A DNA stretch of 55,847 nt, taken from positions 1-55,847 of the forward strand of contig NZ_LABZ01000189.1 in NCBI RefSeq assembly GCF_001043955.1, in the 5' to 3' direction. The notes under the pieces were generated by a model. The model had not been told where the DNA came from, did not search any database, and worked only from the letters and a program-made list of their open reading frames with translations. Both the position numbers and the translations under genes were made by a program. Of the stretch, positions 1 to 7,760 are shown piece after piece. The stretch comes from Methylobacterium tarhaniae (GTDB taxonomy: Bacteria; Pseudomonadota; Alphaproteobacteria; Rhizobiales; Beijerinckiaceae). Position 1 is the first letter of the stretch. Each line of letters begins with the position of its first letter.

Positions 1-650
1 AGCAGCGCCTGCGCCAGGGCGGCCCGTCGCAGGACCGGCTGGCTGCGCACCAGCGCGACGAGCGAACCCATGAGCGCGCCGTAGCCGAGGCGGGCGGCGG
101 GCGGCGTCCCCGGCAGCGTGAGCCGGGCGAGACCCGCGAGCGCCACCGAGAGTCCCGCCGCGCCGAAGAACACCTCCCGCCAGCCGAGCCACGCGCCGAC
201 GAAGCCGCTGAGCGTGCGGGCGAGCAGGATGCCGAGGAGCAGGCCGGTCATCACCTGGCCGACCATCCGGCCGCGCACCGCGTCCGGCGCCAGCTCGGCG
301 GCGAACGGCACCGCCTGCTGCGCCGCCGTCGAGAGCACGCCGATCAGGAAACTCGCCACCACCAGGACCCACAGGCTGGCGCTCGCCGCCGCCAGCACCA
401 GCACCGCGGCGAGCAACAGCAGCTGGCCGACGATCAGGCTGCGTCGCGCCAACGCGTCGCCGAGCGGCACCAGGCCGAGGATGCCGATCCCGTAGCCCGC
501 CAGCGTCGCCGTCGGCACCAGCACCGAGGCGTCGTGGCCGAAGGCCTGGACCAGCAGGCCGAGCAGCGGCTGGTTGTAGTAGATGTTGGCGACCGCCCCG
601 CCGGCGATCAGGCTGAGGCTCAGGCGGGTTGCGGCGGAGAGGGGCGGCAT
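1..650 (-). CDS. MFS transporter, 3'-truncated by window edge
   Basis: About 216 N-terminal residues of a major facilitator superfamily permease; the rest lies beyond position 1. The start is the ATG at 650-648. Residues 22-30 read NIYYNQPLL, a signature of one drug/sugar-efflux-like MFS subgroup. Near residues 59-72 is a motif-A-like loop with an aspartate and paired arginines (GDALARR). Alternating hydrophobic segments match TM1-TM6 of a 12-helix inner-membrane carrier. The substrate cannot be told from sequence. The upstream 385 bp is non-coding, so it probably has its own promoter there. Family assignment is firm; specificity is unknown. Confidence 0.85.
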   Translation of the reverse strand, partial: MPPLSAATRLSLSLIAGGAVANIYYNQPLLGLLVQAFGHDASVLVPTATLAGYGIGILGLVPLGDALARRSLIVGQLLLLAAVLVLAAASASLWVLVVASFLIGVLSTAAQQAVPFAAELAPDAVRGRMVGQVMTGLLLGILLARTLSGFVGAWLGWREVFFGAAGLSVALAGLARLTLPGTPPAARLGYGALMGSLVALVRSQPVLRRAALAQAL

Positions 651-1035
651 CGGCGCGTCCTGCGTGAGCGCGTGGCGTCTGTGGCGCGGCCCGGCATAGC
701 GGGTTTTCGCGCTGCATCACGCGCCCTGCCCGCACGGGAGGGCCGCCCTGCGGGCATGCCGCATCCCCGCGCGGAGGGCGATCACACCGCCGTGAGGCAC
801 CTTCCGTGGGCGGCAATCATCGCCACATGAGGAAGCGAGCCGGTCCGAAATGTCGGCTTGCTCCGGCGCGCAACGCGCCGATACCTTTTTCTCCGATCGC
901 AGTCGATCGGTTCCCTCGTCGGCGACGCGCGTCGCTGGCGGCCCCGGCCGGCAGGTCGCGGCGAGGTCGCCTCGGGAGCCAGGAACGGTGGCCCGCCCCG
1001 TCATCGACGCGATCCATCGCCGAGGGAGATGGACG
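651..1035. other. intergenic stretch, no supported gene
   Basis: This 385 bp separates the minus-strand MFS gene from a small plus-strand gene. Frames that stay open through it have arginine/proline-rich, low-complexity translations typical of shadow frames in G+C-rich DNA. The only structured element I see is a terminator-like hairpin at 864-890, listed separately. The promoter of the transporter is expected here but I cannot point to convincing boxes. Confidence 0.6.
864..890 (+). terminator. orphan intrinsic-terminator-like hairpin
   Basis: A perfect 7-bp stem (CGGCGCG at 864-870 with CGCGCCG at 874-880) has a CAA loop and is followed, after five bases, by a run of five T (886-890). Its polarity is plus. 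No plus-strand gene lies upstream within the window, since the preceding gene is transcribed away. It could end an unannotated small RNA or antisense transcript, or be fortuitous. The gap between stem and T-run is wider than ideal. Confidence 0.4.
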
Positions 1036-1236
1036 ATGTCGCAGTACCGCGTGCTGTTCGCGAAGCAGATCCTCGGGGTCCCGTTCACCGTCGGGACCGT
1101 GGAGATCGCCCGCGCCCGGGATCCGGAGCGGGCGGTGCGCGCCGCCGCCCTGCGCTTCGCCCGTCATCATGGCGTCGAGGATTGGCGCGAGCGGGCCGAC
1201 GTGGCCGAACTCGACGGCGCCGCGCGGGTGTCCTGA
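1036..1236 (+). CDS. small hypothetical protein, 66 aa
   Basis: A short basic protein starting MSQYRVLFAKQILG. The start at 1036 is chosen because a purine-rich GAGGGAGA lies a suitable distance upstream; the longer frame opening at 850 is low complexity before this point. The translation is balanced and helical, with a run of alanine, arginine and histidine in the middle (residues 30-48) and an acidic C-terminus. There is no signal peptide or membrane segment. I do not recognise a domain. It resembles small conserved proteins of unknown role in Methylobacterium-type genomes, but that is an impression only. Confidence 0.55.
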   Translation: MSQYRVLFAKQILGVPFTVGTVEIARARDPERAVRAAALRFARHHGVEDWRERADVAELDGAARVS

Positions 1237-1272
1237 TCCCCGCGCCGACGCCCGGCCCTCCACGCTTCGATG

Positions 1273-1303
1273 CAGCACCCGATTGCTCCGCGATCGGGTG
1301 CTG
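1273..1303 (+). terminator. hairpin after the 66-aa gene
   Basis: An 11-bp perfect inverted repeat (CAGCACCCGAT at 1273-1283, ATCGGGTGCTG at 1293-1303) with a 9-nt loop lies 36 bp past the stop of the 66-aa gene. No clear T-run follows (TCCTATG), so it may be a weak or factor-assisted terminator or a 3'-end stabiliser. Confidence 0.45.
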
Positions 1304-1357
1304 TCCTATGAGGGCGACGTCCCTGTCCCCGGACATCGTCGAAGGACGCCCCGCCCG

Positions 1358-1699
1358 ATGGCACGCCTGCGCTCCGACTTCTGGGTCTCGGCTCATCTGC
1401 GCCGCTGCGCGGTCGAGGGGGTGAGCGCGGTGCAGCGCCGGCGCGGCGCGCCGGAGGCGGGAGCGATCTTCGTCAAGGTCGACCGTCTCGATGGACGCGC
1501 CGACCTCTACGGCCCGGCGCCCCAGGCCCTGTTCGAGGAGGCCGGGGAGGGCGACCGCCGCTTCGAGACCCTGATGCGCGAGGCCCTGCCGCCCGACGTC
1601 GAGGACCGCCTCGCCCGGGAGATCCGGTTCGATTCCGATCTCTGGATCGTCGAGATCGACGACCGCGAGGGGCGGCACTTCCTCGACCTCGTCGGGTAG
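1358..1699 (+). CDS. DUF1491 family protein
   Basis: A 113-aa protein starting MARLRSDFWVSAHLRR, with GAIFVKVDRLDGRADLYGPA in the first half and EIRFDSDLWIVEIDD near the end. These are the conserved blocks of the alphaproteobacterial DUF1491 family: an N-terminal FWV..LRR, the aromatic YGPAPQ, and the DxDLWIVEI strand. Length matches the family. The function is unknown; members are small, soluble and single-domain. The start at 1358 is the ATG that yields the family N-terminus; the frame stays open upstream to 806 without homology. An AAGGA lies about 11 bases upstream. Confidence 0.85.
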   Translation: MARLRSDFWVSAHLRRCAVEGVSAVQRRRGAPEAGAIFVKVDRLDGRADLYGPAPQALFEEAGEGDRRFETLMREALPPDVEDRLAREIRFDSDLWIVEIDDREGRHFLDLVG

Positions 1700-1751
1700 A
1701 CCGCGCCCGTTCCCTCAGGCGCTGCCGCAGACCTCCCTGGACGTTTCGGTC

Positions 1752-2054
1752 TCATGCCGTAAAGGAGAAGGGCGCGCTCGATCCAAATCCAGGGCAGATT
1801 TTGTCTATTTTGCGGCAAATGTGTTCTGGGTTGTAGGAGAAATTTGTTACAATCGTGGAATGGAAGGCTGCTGAGGGCGAATTGAACATCGCTGGCGACA
1901 ATTCGACCATTTTTTCTAAAGCAAATTCTACGAATATCTTATGATGAATTTTGCGATAAAGGACTAGTCCCGACATGCTCGCTATCTCTTTGCGCAATGC
2001 ACTCGTCGGATTATCTGCGATGGCATCTTTATAGCCGGCACTTCTTCGGTCCAC
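1752..2054 (-). CDS. doubtful A+T-rich ORF, up to 100 aa
   Basis: A minus-strand frame opening with GTG at 2054, or with an internal ATG near 1976, lies within DNA of distinctly lower G+C. The protein reads plausibly (for example KIHHKIFVEFALEKMV and NPEHICRKIDKICPGF) with few low-complexity runs, unlike the arginine/proline-rich shadow frames elsewhere. No family is recognised. The GTG sits inside the stem of the 2051-2085 hairpin, which argues for the internal start if the gene is real. It may be a remnant of a larger transferred gene. Confidence 0.25.
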   Translation of the reverse strand: MDRRSAGYKDAIADNPTSALRKEIASMSGLVLYRKIHHKIFVEFALEKMVELSPAMFNSPSAAFHSTIVTNFSYNPEHICRKIDKICPGFGSSAPFSFTA

Positions 2055-2085
2055 TCCACGACCCCATCCTGAGGTCGTGGAGTGG
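2051..2085. repeat. 13-bp perfect inverted repeat (hairpin)
   Basis: CCACTCCACGACC at 2051-2063 is exactly complementary to 2073-2085, with a 9-base loop. There is no T-run on either side, so it is not a standard intrinsic terminator. It marks the edge of the A+T-rich patch and could be an operator, a cruciform, or the trace of a mobile element end. Confidence 0.7.
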
Positions 2086-2322
2086 AGGGATGTGTAAACT
2101 CAGTCGAACAGGCTCCGACGTCGCATCCACGCCATCTCCATCGCCGGCCCGGGCCGGCCGCGTCCCGGTCCTCGGCCCGCACCCGGCCCGGCTGTCCGCC
2201 GCGGCCGGAACGCGGCATAAGGAGGAATCCGGGCGTCCCGGTCGTCCCTGCATTGGCGCCGGCCCTGCAGGTGCCGCACCCGGTGGGATGCCCAAGCCCC
2301 TCGTCAGGCCCGCACGCTGTCC

Positions 2323-3498
2323 ATGACTTCTTCAGATCGCCAGTCCGCCGCCATCACGGAACTCCTCGCCACCCTGGTGGGCTTCGAGACGGTCAGCTCC
2401 GCCACGAACCTGCCCCTCGTCGATTGGGTCGAGGATTACTGCCGGGGTCACGGCGCCGCGGTCGAGCGGGTCGTGGACGCGACGGGCCAGAAGGCGGCCC
2501 TCTGGATCACCGTCGGCCCGGCCGACCGGCCGGGCTACGTGCTCTCCGGCCACAGCGACGTGGTGCCGGTGGAAGGCCAGGACTGGACGCATCCCCCGTT
2601 CCGTCTGACCGAGATCGACGGGCGCCTCTACGGCCGCGGCACGTCGGACATGAAGGGCTTCCTCGCCGTCTGCCTGGCGCTGCTGCCCGAGATGGCGGCG
2701 GCCCCGCTCGCCCGGCCGCTGCACCTCGCCATCTCCTACGACGAGGAGATCGGCTGCCTCGGCGTCCGGCCGCTCATCGCCCACCTGCGCCAGCGGGGCG
2801 TGACGCCGCTGGGCTGCTTCGTCGGCGAGCCGACCGGCATGGCAGTGGTGATCGGCCACAAGGGCAAGTACGGCGCGAAGGCCACCTTCCGGGGCCTGGC
2901 CTGCCACTCGGCGCTGGCGCCGACGGGGGTCAACGCCGTCGAGTACGCGGCCCGCTTCATCGACCGGGTGCGGCTCACGGCGGAAGGGCTCGCCCGCGAC
3001 GGGGCCCGTGACGACCTCTACGACGTGCCGCACACGACCGGCCTCACTGCCCTGGTCCAGGGCGGGACGGCGCTCAACATCGTGCCGGACCGCTGCACCG
3101 TCGGGTTCGAGTTCCGGGCGATCGCGGCGGACGATCCCCGCGCCCTCGCCGAGTCGGTGCTCGCCTACGCCCGCGACGTGCTGGTGCCGGAGATGCAGGC
3201 GCGCGACCCCGCCTGCGGCCTCACGGTCGAGCCGGTGATCGATTATCCCGGCCTCGACATCGCTCCCGATGCACCCCTCGTCACCTTGGCCAAGCGCCTC
3301 GCCGGGCGCAACGCCCACGCCAAGGTGTCGTACGGCACCGAGGCCGGCCTGTTCCAGAGCCTCGGCGACATCCCCTCGGTGGTGATCGGTCCCGGCGACA
3401 TCGCCCGCGCCCACAAGGCCGACGAGTATGTCGAGACGGCGGAGCTCGCCGACTGCGCCGGTTTCCTGCGCCGGCTGATCGCCGAGAGCTGCGCTTGA
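2323..3498 (+). CDS. argE: M20 peptidase, acetylornithine deacetylase (ArgE)-like
   Basis: A 391-aa cytoplasmic metallo-hydrolase expected to remove the acetyl group from N2-acetyl-ornithine in arginine synthesis. The di-metal M20 site is complete: His77 and Asp79 in SGHSDVVPV, Asp109 in GRGTSDMKG, the catalytic glutamates 141/142, Glu169 in GEPT, and His364 near the C-terminus. A dimerisation/lid domain occupies roughly residues 180-290. Length equals that of ArgE. No strong ribosome-binding site precedes the ATG. Related M20 enzymes such as succinyl-diaminopimelate desuccinylase and other N-acyl amino-acid deacetylases share these motifs; ArgE is preferred because of GRGTSDMKG and the overall N-terminal pattern. 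It stands alone, with no arg neighbours. Confidence 0.85.
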   Translation: MTSSDRQSAAITELLATLVGFETVSSATNLPLVDWVEDYCRGHGAAVERVVDATGQKAALWITVGPADRPGYVLSGHSDVVPVEGQDWTHPPFRLTEIDGRLYGRGTSDMKGFLAVCLALLPEMAAAPLARPLHLAISYDEEIGCLGVRPLIAHLRQRGVTPLGCFVGEPTGMAVVIGHKGKYGAKATFRGLACHSALAPTGVNAVEYAARFIDRVRLTAEGLARDGARDDLYDVPHTTGLTALVQGGTALNIVPDRCTVGFEFRAIAADDPRALAESVLAYARDVLVPEMQARDPACGLTVEPVIDYPGLDIAPDAPLVTLAKRLAGRNAHAKVSYGTEAGLFQSLGDIPSVVIGPGDIARAHKADEYVETAELADCAGFLRRLIAESCA

Positions 3499-3564
3499 AG
3501 GCCGGCTCCGCTGCGCCGGTCGCCGCGATCCCGGCCGGGACGAAGCGGGGGAACGCCATGGCGA

Positions 3565-3592
3565 GGCCCCGCCGCGGTGCCGCCGCGGGGCC
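3565..3592. terminator. G+C-rich hairpin between convergent genes
   Basis: GGCCCCGC (3565-3572) pairs with GCGGGGCC (3585-3592); the loop can form an inner CGG/CCG helix. It lies between the convergent ends of the ArgE-like and RTX genes. T-runs are absent on both strands, so termination here would be non-canonical. Confidence 0.4.
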
Positions 3593-3602
3593 CGGTCGAG
3601 GA

Positions 3603-4973
3603 TTACGCGAAGGTGAAGCTGGCGGCCGAGAGGGCGGCGAGCTGGGTGTCGCGGAGCGTCAGCGCGTCGCCCGTGCCGTAGCTGATGACGATGTCGGCGC
3701 CCTCCTGCCGGCTCGCCGCCTGCACGGCCTCGAAGCTCGTGAAGGCGCCGCCGTTGAAGGCGATCACGTCGGCCTCGCTGCCGCCGGTGACGAAGTCGGT
3801 GATCTCGTCGAGGCCGTCGCCGGCGCCGAAGCCGAAGATGTCCGTCCCCGCGCCGCCGGCCAGCACGTCGTCGCCGGCATTGCCGAACAGCAGGTCGGGG
3901 CCCGCGCCCCCCTCCAGCGTGTCGTTGCCGGCCCCGCCCGACAGGTCGTCGCCATCCTCGCCGCCGAACAGCCGGTCGTCGTCCGTCTCGCCGCGCACGA
4001 AGTCACTTCCGCGGTCGCCGGTCAGGACGTCGTCGCCGCTGCCGCCGAAGATCTCGTCGTGGCCGTCCTCGCCGTAGACGCCGTCGCCGCCGTCCTCGCC
4101 GAACAGCAGGTCGTCGCCGCCTTCGCCGTGGATCTCGTCGTTGCCGAAGCTGCCCCAGGCCGTGTCGTTGCCGGCACCGGCGCCGACGAAATCGTCGTCC
4201 CCTTCGCCGTCGACGACATCGTCACCCGCGCCGCCGAACAGGGTGTCGTTACCGTTGCCGCCATAGTCCCAGTCGGAATCGGCCGTGCCGTCGATGACGT
4301 CGGCACCGTGACCGCCTGACTCCCAGGTCTCGTCCGCACTCGCCAGGAGATGATCGTCGCCCTCGGTGTCACTCATGGTACGCGCGGCGAGGTCGGAGGT
4401 CGCTGCGGCGCCGACCTGGCCTTCGGTCGATCCTGCCTGCATCGTCCGCGCGTCTAAAAATGCGGGAGACGCGTATTGCCCACCGAAATCGATCGATCTG
4501 TAGGCCTCATTGCCGCCTTCTGCGGAGTAGAAAACATTCCTATTGGAATGACTCCAAACATCATATGCGGTTCTCGTCCACTCCTCCTTAATGGAAGAGG
4601 ATAGGTATCTCCCAGAGCGATCCCATTGGAACGCATTGGTTATTTCAGGCATGTAGGGACGAAGCGACTGAGTAATGTAATTATCAAAATAATTAATTAT
4701 TTTATCATCGATTTTAATTTTCGAACTGCCATAGACTGATTCATCCGGAGGGCCGCCATTTATAATAAATTTGTTAAAATACTCCATGCCTCGAATCACA
4801 CTATCTCGCATTCCTGGCTCGATTTGGAAGCTCGAATGAGACAGGTATGCCAGGAAACCGGGATTCGTAAATCGATTGATAATAGAGGCAGAACGCTCGT
4901 AATTGGCACGGTATGGCGAGCCTTTATCGATTTTAAGAAAATCCTGAATTGGCTTCCAATGAGCATAAGTCAT
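3603..4973 (-). CDS. RTX calcium-binding protein with unknown A+T-rich N-terminal domain
   Basis: A 456-aa protein in two parts. Residues 1 to about 185 form an unrecognised domain encoded by A+T-rich DNA (about 4440-4973). The rest is G+C-rich and holds about seventeen nonapeptide-like RTX repeats of the GGAGNDTLxG type, followed by a C-terminal block (FGFGAGDGLDEITDF, then a beta-rich tail ending ASFTFA) typical of type I secreted RTX proteins. No N-terminal signal peptide is present, as expected for ABC-type (type I) secretion; no transporter genes are adjacent. The start is ATG 4973, with AGGG about nine bases upstream; a TTG nine bases earlier lacks such a site. An internal ATG at 4376 begins MSDTEGDDHL exactly where the RTX part starts. 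Function (adhesin, enzyme or toxin) cannot be told. Confidence 0.85.
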   Translation of the reverse strand: MTYAHWKPIQDFLKIDKGSPYRANYERSASIINRFTNPGFLAYLSHSSFQIEPGMRDSVIRGMEYFNKFIINGGPPDESVYGSSKIKIDDKIINYFDNYITQSLRPYMPEITNAFQWDRSGRYLSSSIKEEWTRTAYDVWSHSNRNVFYSAEGGNEAYRSIDFGGQYASPAFLDARTMQAGSTEGQVGAAATSDLAARTMSDTEGDDHLLASADETWESGGHGADVIDGTADSDWDYGGNGNDTLFGGAGDDVVDGEGDDDFVGAGAGNDTAWGSFGNDEIHGEGGDDLLFGEDGGDGVYGEDGHDEIFGGSGDDVLTGDRGSDFVRGETDDDRLFGGEDGDDLSGGAGNDTLEGGAGPDLLFGNAGDDVLAGGAGTDIFGFGAGDGLDEITDFVTGGSEADVIAFNGGAFTSFEAVQAASRQEGADIVISYGTGDALTLRDTQLAALSAASFTFA

Positions 4974-5343
4974 GATGGTCAACCCTGTTTGTATTTGTGA
5001 TTTTCGATGATCAGTTCGTATGCGATCAAATGATCCGTAAAACTGTCGCTACTCTAGGATATCGAGCAAAATTTAAGATCTCATGAGTGCTGCTACGGGT
5101 GGCGCGGATGGCTGCGCGAACTTCGCTTCACGCGCCTTCTTCCGGGGCGGCCGGCACCCGTCGTCGGCTTGGCCACGCCCTGGTGCATGCCGTCTCCGGT
5201 CGCCTCGCGGTCTCCGCAAGCCGGCCGGCGCGCCCGGATCCCCGCCCTTGCGCAGAGCTGTCTTCGCTTGGCAGACAGGCACGGCGGACGGCCCGACCCG
5301 GTCCCGGGCGAGAGGGCTGCCGTCGAACGGGAGGAGACGTCGG
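4974..5343. other. 370-bp divergent intergenic region
   Basis: The half next to the RTX gene (4974-5080) is A+T-rich and continuous in composition with that gene's 5' part, so the regulatory region seems to have come with it. Several GATCA copies and related dyads lie near 5008-5031. The half next to the SDR (5081-5343) is G+C-rich. A promoter for each divergent gene is expected here; no clear -35/-10 pair could be assigned. Confidence 0.5.
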
Positions 5344-6120
5344 ATGGCACAGGATCTCGCGGGCAAGATCGCCTGGGTGACGGGGGCGGGCAGCGGCATC
5401 GGCGAGGCGGCGGCCTTGGGCCTTGCGAGGGCGGGGGCCCGGGTGGTGCTCACCGGGCGCCGGGAGGAGCCGCTGCGGGCGCTCGCCGAGCGCATCGCCG
5501 CCTCCGGTGGCGAGGCCGTGGTCGAGCCCGGCGACGTCACCGATGCGGCCCGCATCGCGGCCATCGTCGAGGGCATTTCGGCGCGGTTCGGCCGGCTCGA
5601 CGTGCTGGTGAGCAATGCCGGCAGCAACGTGCGCGAGCGGCGCTGGGACGCCCTGTCGCCGGAGGGGGCGCAAAGCGTGATCGCGGCCAACCTGTCGAGC
5701 GCCTTCTACGCCTCGCTGGCGGTGCTGCCGCTGATGCGCGCCCAAGGGGACGGTGTCCTGATCCACACCGCCTCCTGGGCCGGGCGCTACGTCAGCCCGG
5801 TGAGCGGCCCCGCCTACACCGCGGCCAAGCACGCGGTGGTGGCGATGAGCCACAGCATCAACATGGAGGAATGCGTCAACGGCATCCGCTCGACGGTCCT
5901 GTGCCCGGCCGAGGTCGCGACGCCGATCCTCGACAAGCGCCCGGTGCCGGTGAGCGCCGAGGACCGCGCCCGCATGCTCCAGCCCGACGACATGGCGGCG
6001 CTGATCCTGTTCGTGGCGACGCGCCCCCGCCACGTCTGCCTCAACGAGGTGGTGATCAGCCCGACCTGGAACCGCGGCTACGTGCCGGATGCCCGCTTGG
6101 GGTCGCGCCTCGGCGCCTGA
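5344..6120 (+). CDS. SDR family NAD(P)-dependent oxidoreductase
   Basis: A 258-aa classical short-chain dehydrogenase. The Rossmann motif TGAGSGIG (residues 13-20), NAG at 91-93, and the Ser144, Tyr158, Lys162 catalytic set (HTAS, YTAAK) are all present. The start at 5344 has GGGAGGAGA upstream; the longer open frame from 5083 has no homology. The C-terminus (ISPTWNRGY) follows the short-chain pattern without extension. The substrate is unknown; the arginine at the end of beta-2 (TGRR, 37-40) hints at NADP(H) preference. It is monocistronic and followed by a hairpin. Confidence 0.85.
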   Translation: MAQDLAGKIAWVTGAGSGIGEAAALGLARAGARVVLTGRREEPLRALAERIAASGGEAVVEPGDVTDAARIAAIVEGISARFGRLDVLVSNAGSNVRERRWDALSPEGAQSVIAANLSSAFYASLAVLPLMRAQGDGVLIHTASWAGRYVSPVSGPAYTAAKHAVVAMSHSINMEECVNGIRSTVLCPAEVATPILDKRPVPVSAEDRARMLQPDDMAALILFVATRPRHVCLNEVVISPTWNRGYVPDARLGSRLGA

Positions 6121-6150
6121 GCCTCGGCCGGCGCCTGGATCGACTGCCCC

Positions 6151-6173
6151 GGGTGATCGCCGCGCGATCATCC
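6151..6173. terminator. hairpin between convergent genes
   Basis: GGGTGATCGC (6151-6160) pairs through one G-U with GCGATCATCC (6164-6173) around a 3-nt loop. A competing outer helix can form between 6121-6127 and 6172-6178. It sits 30 bp past the SDR stop and before the convergent small gene. No T-run is present. Confidence 0.45.
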
Positions 6174-6200
6174 GAGGCAGACTGGGAGGAGCGGAATCGC

Positions 6201-6470
6201 TCAGGCGCTGCCGGGACCGATGGCGGTGGCCGTCTCGGAACCGGCCTCCTTCATCTGCAGCTGCCGCTCGCTCCGGTGGAGCCGGCTGAGCAGCATGAGC
6301 ATGCGGCCCGGCAGGGCCGTATCCTCGGCGGTGAGCGGCGCCGCGCGGCGCCACGGCGCGGTATCCCGCGAAGTGGTGATGTCCCGCAGGGCGGGAGGTT
6401 CCCGCACGGGAGTCTGAGCCGGCCCGGCGGACGCATCCGGCCAAACCTGCTCGCGAACTCGGGTACGCAT
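6201..6470 (-). CDS. small hypothetical protein, 89 aa
   Basis: The start ATG at 6470 is preceded by GAAGGA about seven bases upstream, which favours it over the longer frame beginning at 6572. The protein begins MRTRVREQVWPDAS and has a proline/arginine-rich middle. Its C-terminal third is helical (LPGRMLMLLSRLHRSERQL) and ends in an alanine/glycine-rich tail. There is no signal peptide or transmembrane segment. The family is not recognised. It is convergent with the SDR. Coding status rests on the ribosome-binding site and plausible composition only. Confidence 0.45.
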   Translation of the reverse strand: MRTRVREQVWPDASAGPAQTPVREPPALRDITTSRDTAPWRRAAPLTAEDTALPGRMLMLLSRLHRSERQLQMKEAGSETATAIGPGSA

Positions 6471-6690
6471 CGTACGATCCTTCAACGGCCGGCTTCTGAC
6501 GACCGGCGCCGCAATGAACGCCGACCGGGCGCGGCGGTTCCACGGAGACGGGCGACGTTTCCCCGACGGCATCCCGCCGCGGCACCGATGTCACATCGGG
6601 CGGGGGCGGCGGGACGCGCGCGGCGAGAGAGATGCCGCGCGGGCGTGACGGGGCGGTGACGGCGGGCGGCGCGGATGCTATGGGCGCGTC

Positions 6691-7608
6691 ATGCTCGAAG
6701 GCCTGCCGCCCCACCGCCCGACCCACGTGCTGCGTCTCGACACGAACGAGCGCGCCGCCCGCGCCATGACCGACCTGATCGGCGAGGTCTTCGACCCGAC
6801 CGAGACCGCGGTCGCGGCCTTCGAGGCCGAGGACGGCAAGACCTGGCACCTCGAGGCCTATTTCTCGGAGGAGCCCGACGAGGAGGCGGTGCGCGAGCTG
6901 ATTCGCCCGATCCTCGGCGACGCCGCCGACGAGGCCACCTTCGCGGCGATCGACCAGCAGGACTGGGTTCGCGCCTCGCTCGAAGGGCTGAAGCCCGTGC
7001 GGGCCGGACGCATCCTGGTCCACGGCTCGCACGACCGGGCCAAGGTGCAGCCGAACGACCTGCCGATCGAGATCGAGGCGGCGCTCGCCTTCGGCACCGG
7101 CCACCATGGCACCACGCTCGGCTGCCTCATGGCCCTCGTCGACGAGGTCAAGCGGCGCCGGCCGCAGCGGGTCCTCGATGTCGGCACCGGCACCGGCATC
7201 CTGGGGCTCGCCGCCGCACGCCTCCTGCACACGAAGGTCATCGCCGGCGACCTCGACCCGGAGGCGGTGGCGACCGCCCGCACCAACGCGGCCTTCAACG
7301 GGCTTGCCAACCTGATGGCCTTCTACGAGGCGCCGGGCCTGCGCCACCCTCTCGCCCGGGTCGCCCGCGGCTACGATCTCGTCTTCGCCAACATCCTGGC
7401 CCGGCCGCTGCGGGGGCTCGCCCCCAGCCTCGCCCGCGCGGTGGCGACGGACGGCACGCTGGTGCTGTCGGGCCTGATCCCCCGCGACGTGCCGGGCGTG
7501 CTCTCGGCCTATGCGGCGCAAGGCTTCCGCCTGCGCCGCCGCCGGCTGATCGAGGGCTGGGCGACCCTGGAACTGCGCCGCGGCGGCGCGGCTTCCCGCC
7601 CGCGCTAG
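6691..7608 (+). CDS. prmA: ribosomal protein L11 methyltransferase
   Basis: A 305-aa class I SAM-dependent methyltransferase that trimethylates ribosomal protein L11 in the cytoplasm. The N-terminal substrate-recognition domain (about residues 1-110) is acidic. The catalytic domain contains FGTGHHGTT, the PrmA hallmark just before the SAM motif, then VLDVGTGTGILGLAA (motif I) and NILARPLRGLAP (the family's N-I-L-A motif IV). Length is typical for the alphaproteobacterial form. The start at 6691 gives MLEGLPPHRPTHVL; an overlapping frame from 6675 is a shadow. Confidence 0.93.
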   Translation: MLEGLPPHRPTHVLRLDTNERAARAMTDLIGEVFDPTETAVAAFEAEDGKTWHLEAYFSEEPDEEAVRELIRPILGDAADEATFAAIDQQDWVRASLEGLKPVRAGRILVHGSHDRAKVQPNDLPIEIEAALAFGTGHHGTTLGCLMALVDEVKRRRPQRVLDVGTGTGILGLAAARLLHTKVIAGDLDPEAVATARTNAAFNGLANLMAFYEAPGLRHPLARVARGYDLVFANILARPLRGLAPSLARAVATDGTLVLSGLIPRDVPGVLSAYAAQGFRLRRRRLIEGWATLELRRGGAASRPR

Positions 7609-7760
7609 GTCTCAAGGAACAGCCCCGACACTGATCGGTTGTCCGAGCATTACCGCTTACCGGTAGGGAGTATGAGCATCCTTGCCGGAGGACGGTCCGT
7701 GCGCGCGGAACGCCAATCCCGGCCCCTCCGCGGCACGACGAGCCCGGAGACCGAACAGCG

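Larger units (their letters stand above)
1700..2322. other. 623-bp intergenic region with an A+T-rich patch
   Basis: The stretch from about 1760 to 2050 is clearly richer in A and T than anything around it, while 2085-2322 returns to the local high G+C. The A+T-rich patch holds one minus-strand reading frame (1752-2054), listed separately as doubtful, and ends at a strong hairpin (2051-2085). No recognisable transposase, tRNA or promoter pair was found. The base composition suggests acquired DNA. Confidence 0.6.

Noticed and set aside
3700..4380. Regular short repeats in RTX DNA considered as a CRISPR or satellite array
   Set aside because: The periodicity is 27 bp, in frame, and encodes the nonapeptide RTX repeats; there are no spacer-like unique segments.
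5083..5343. N-terminal extension of the SDR frame upstream of 5344
   Set aside because: The 87 extra residues are low complexity and the ATG at 5344 has a strong ribosome-binding site directly before the Rossmann fold.
7620..7760. TACCGGTA palindrome in the leader of the alcohol dehydrogenase gene
   Set aside because: Only 8 bp, with no associated promoter boxes; too short to call an operator.
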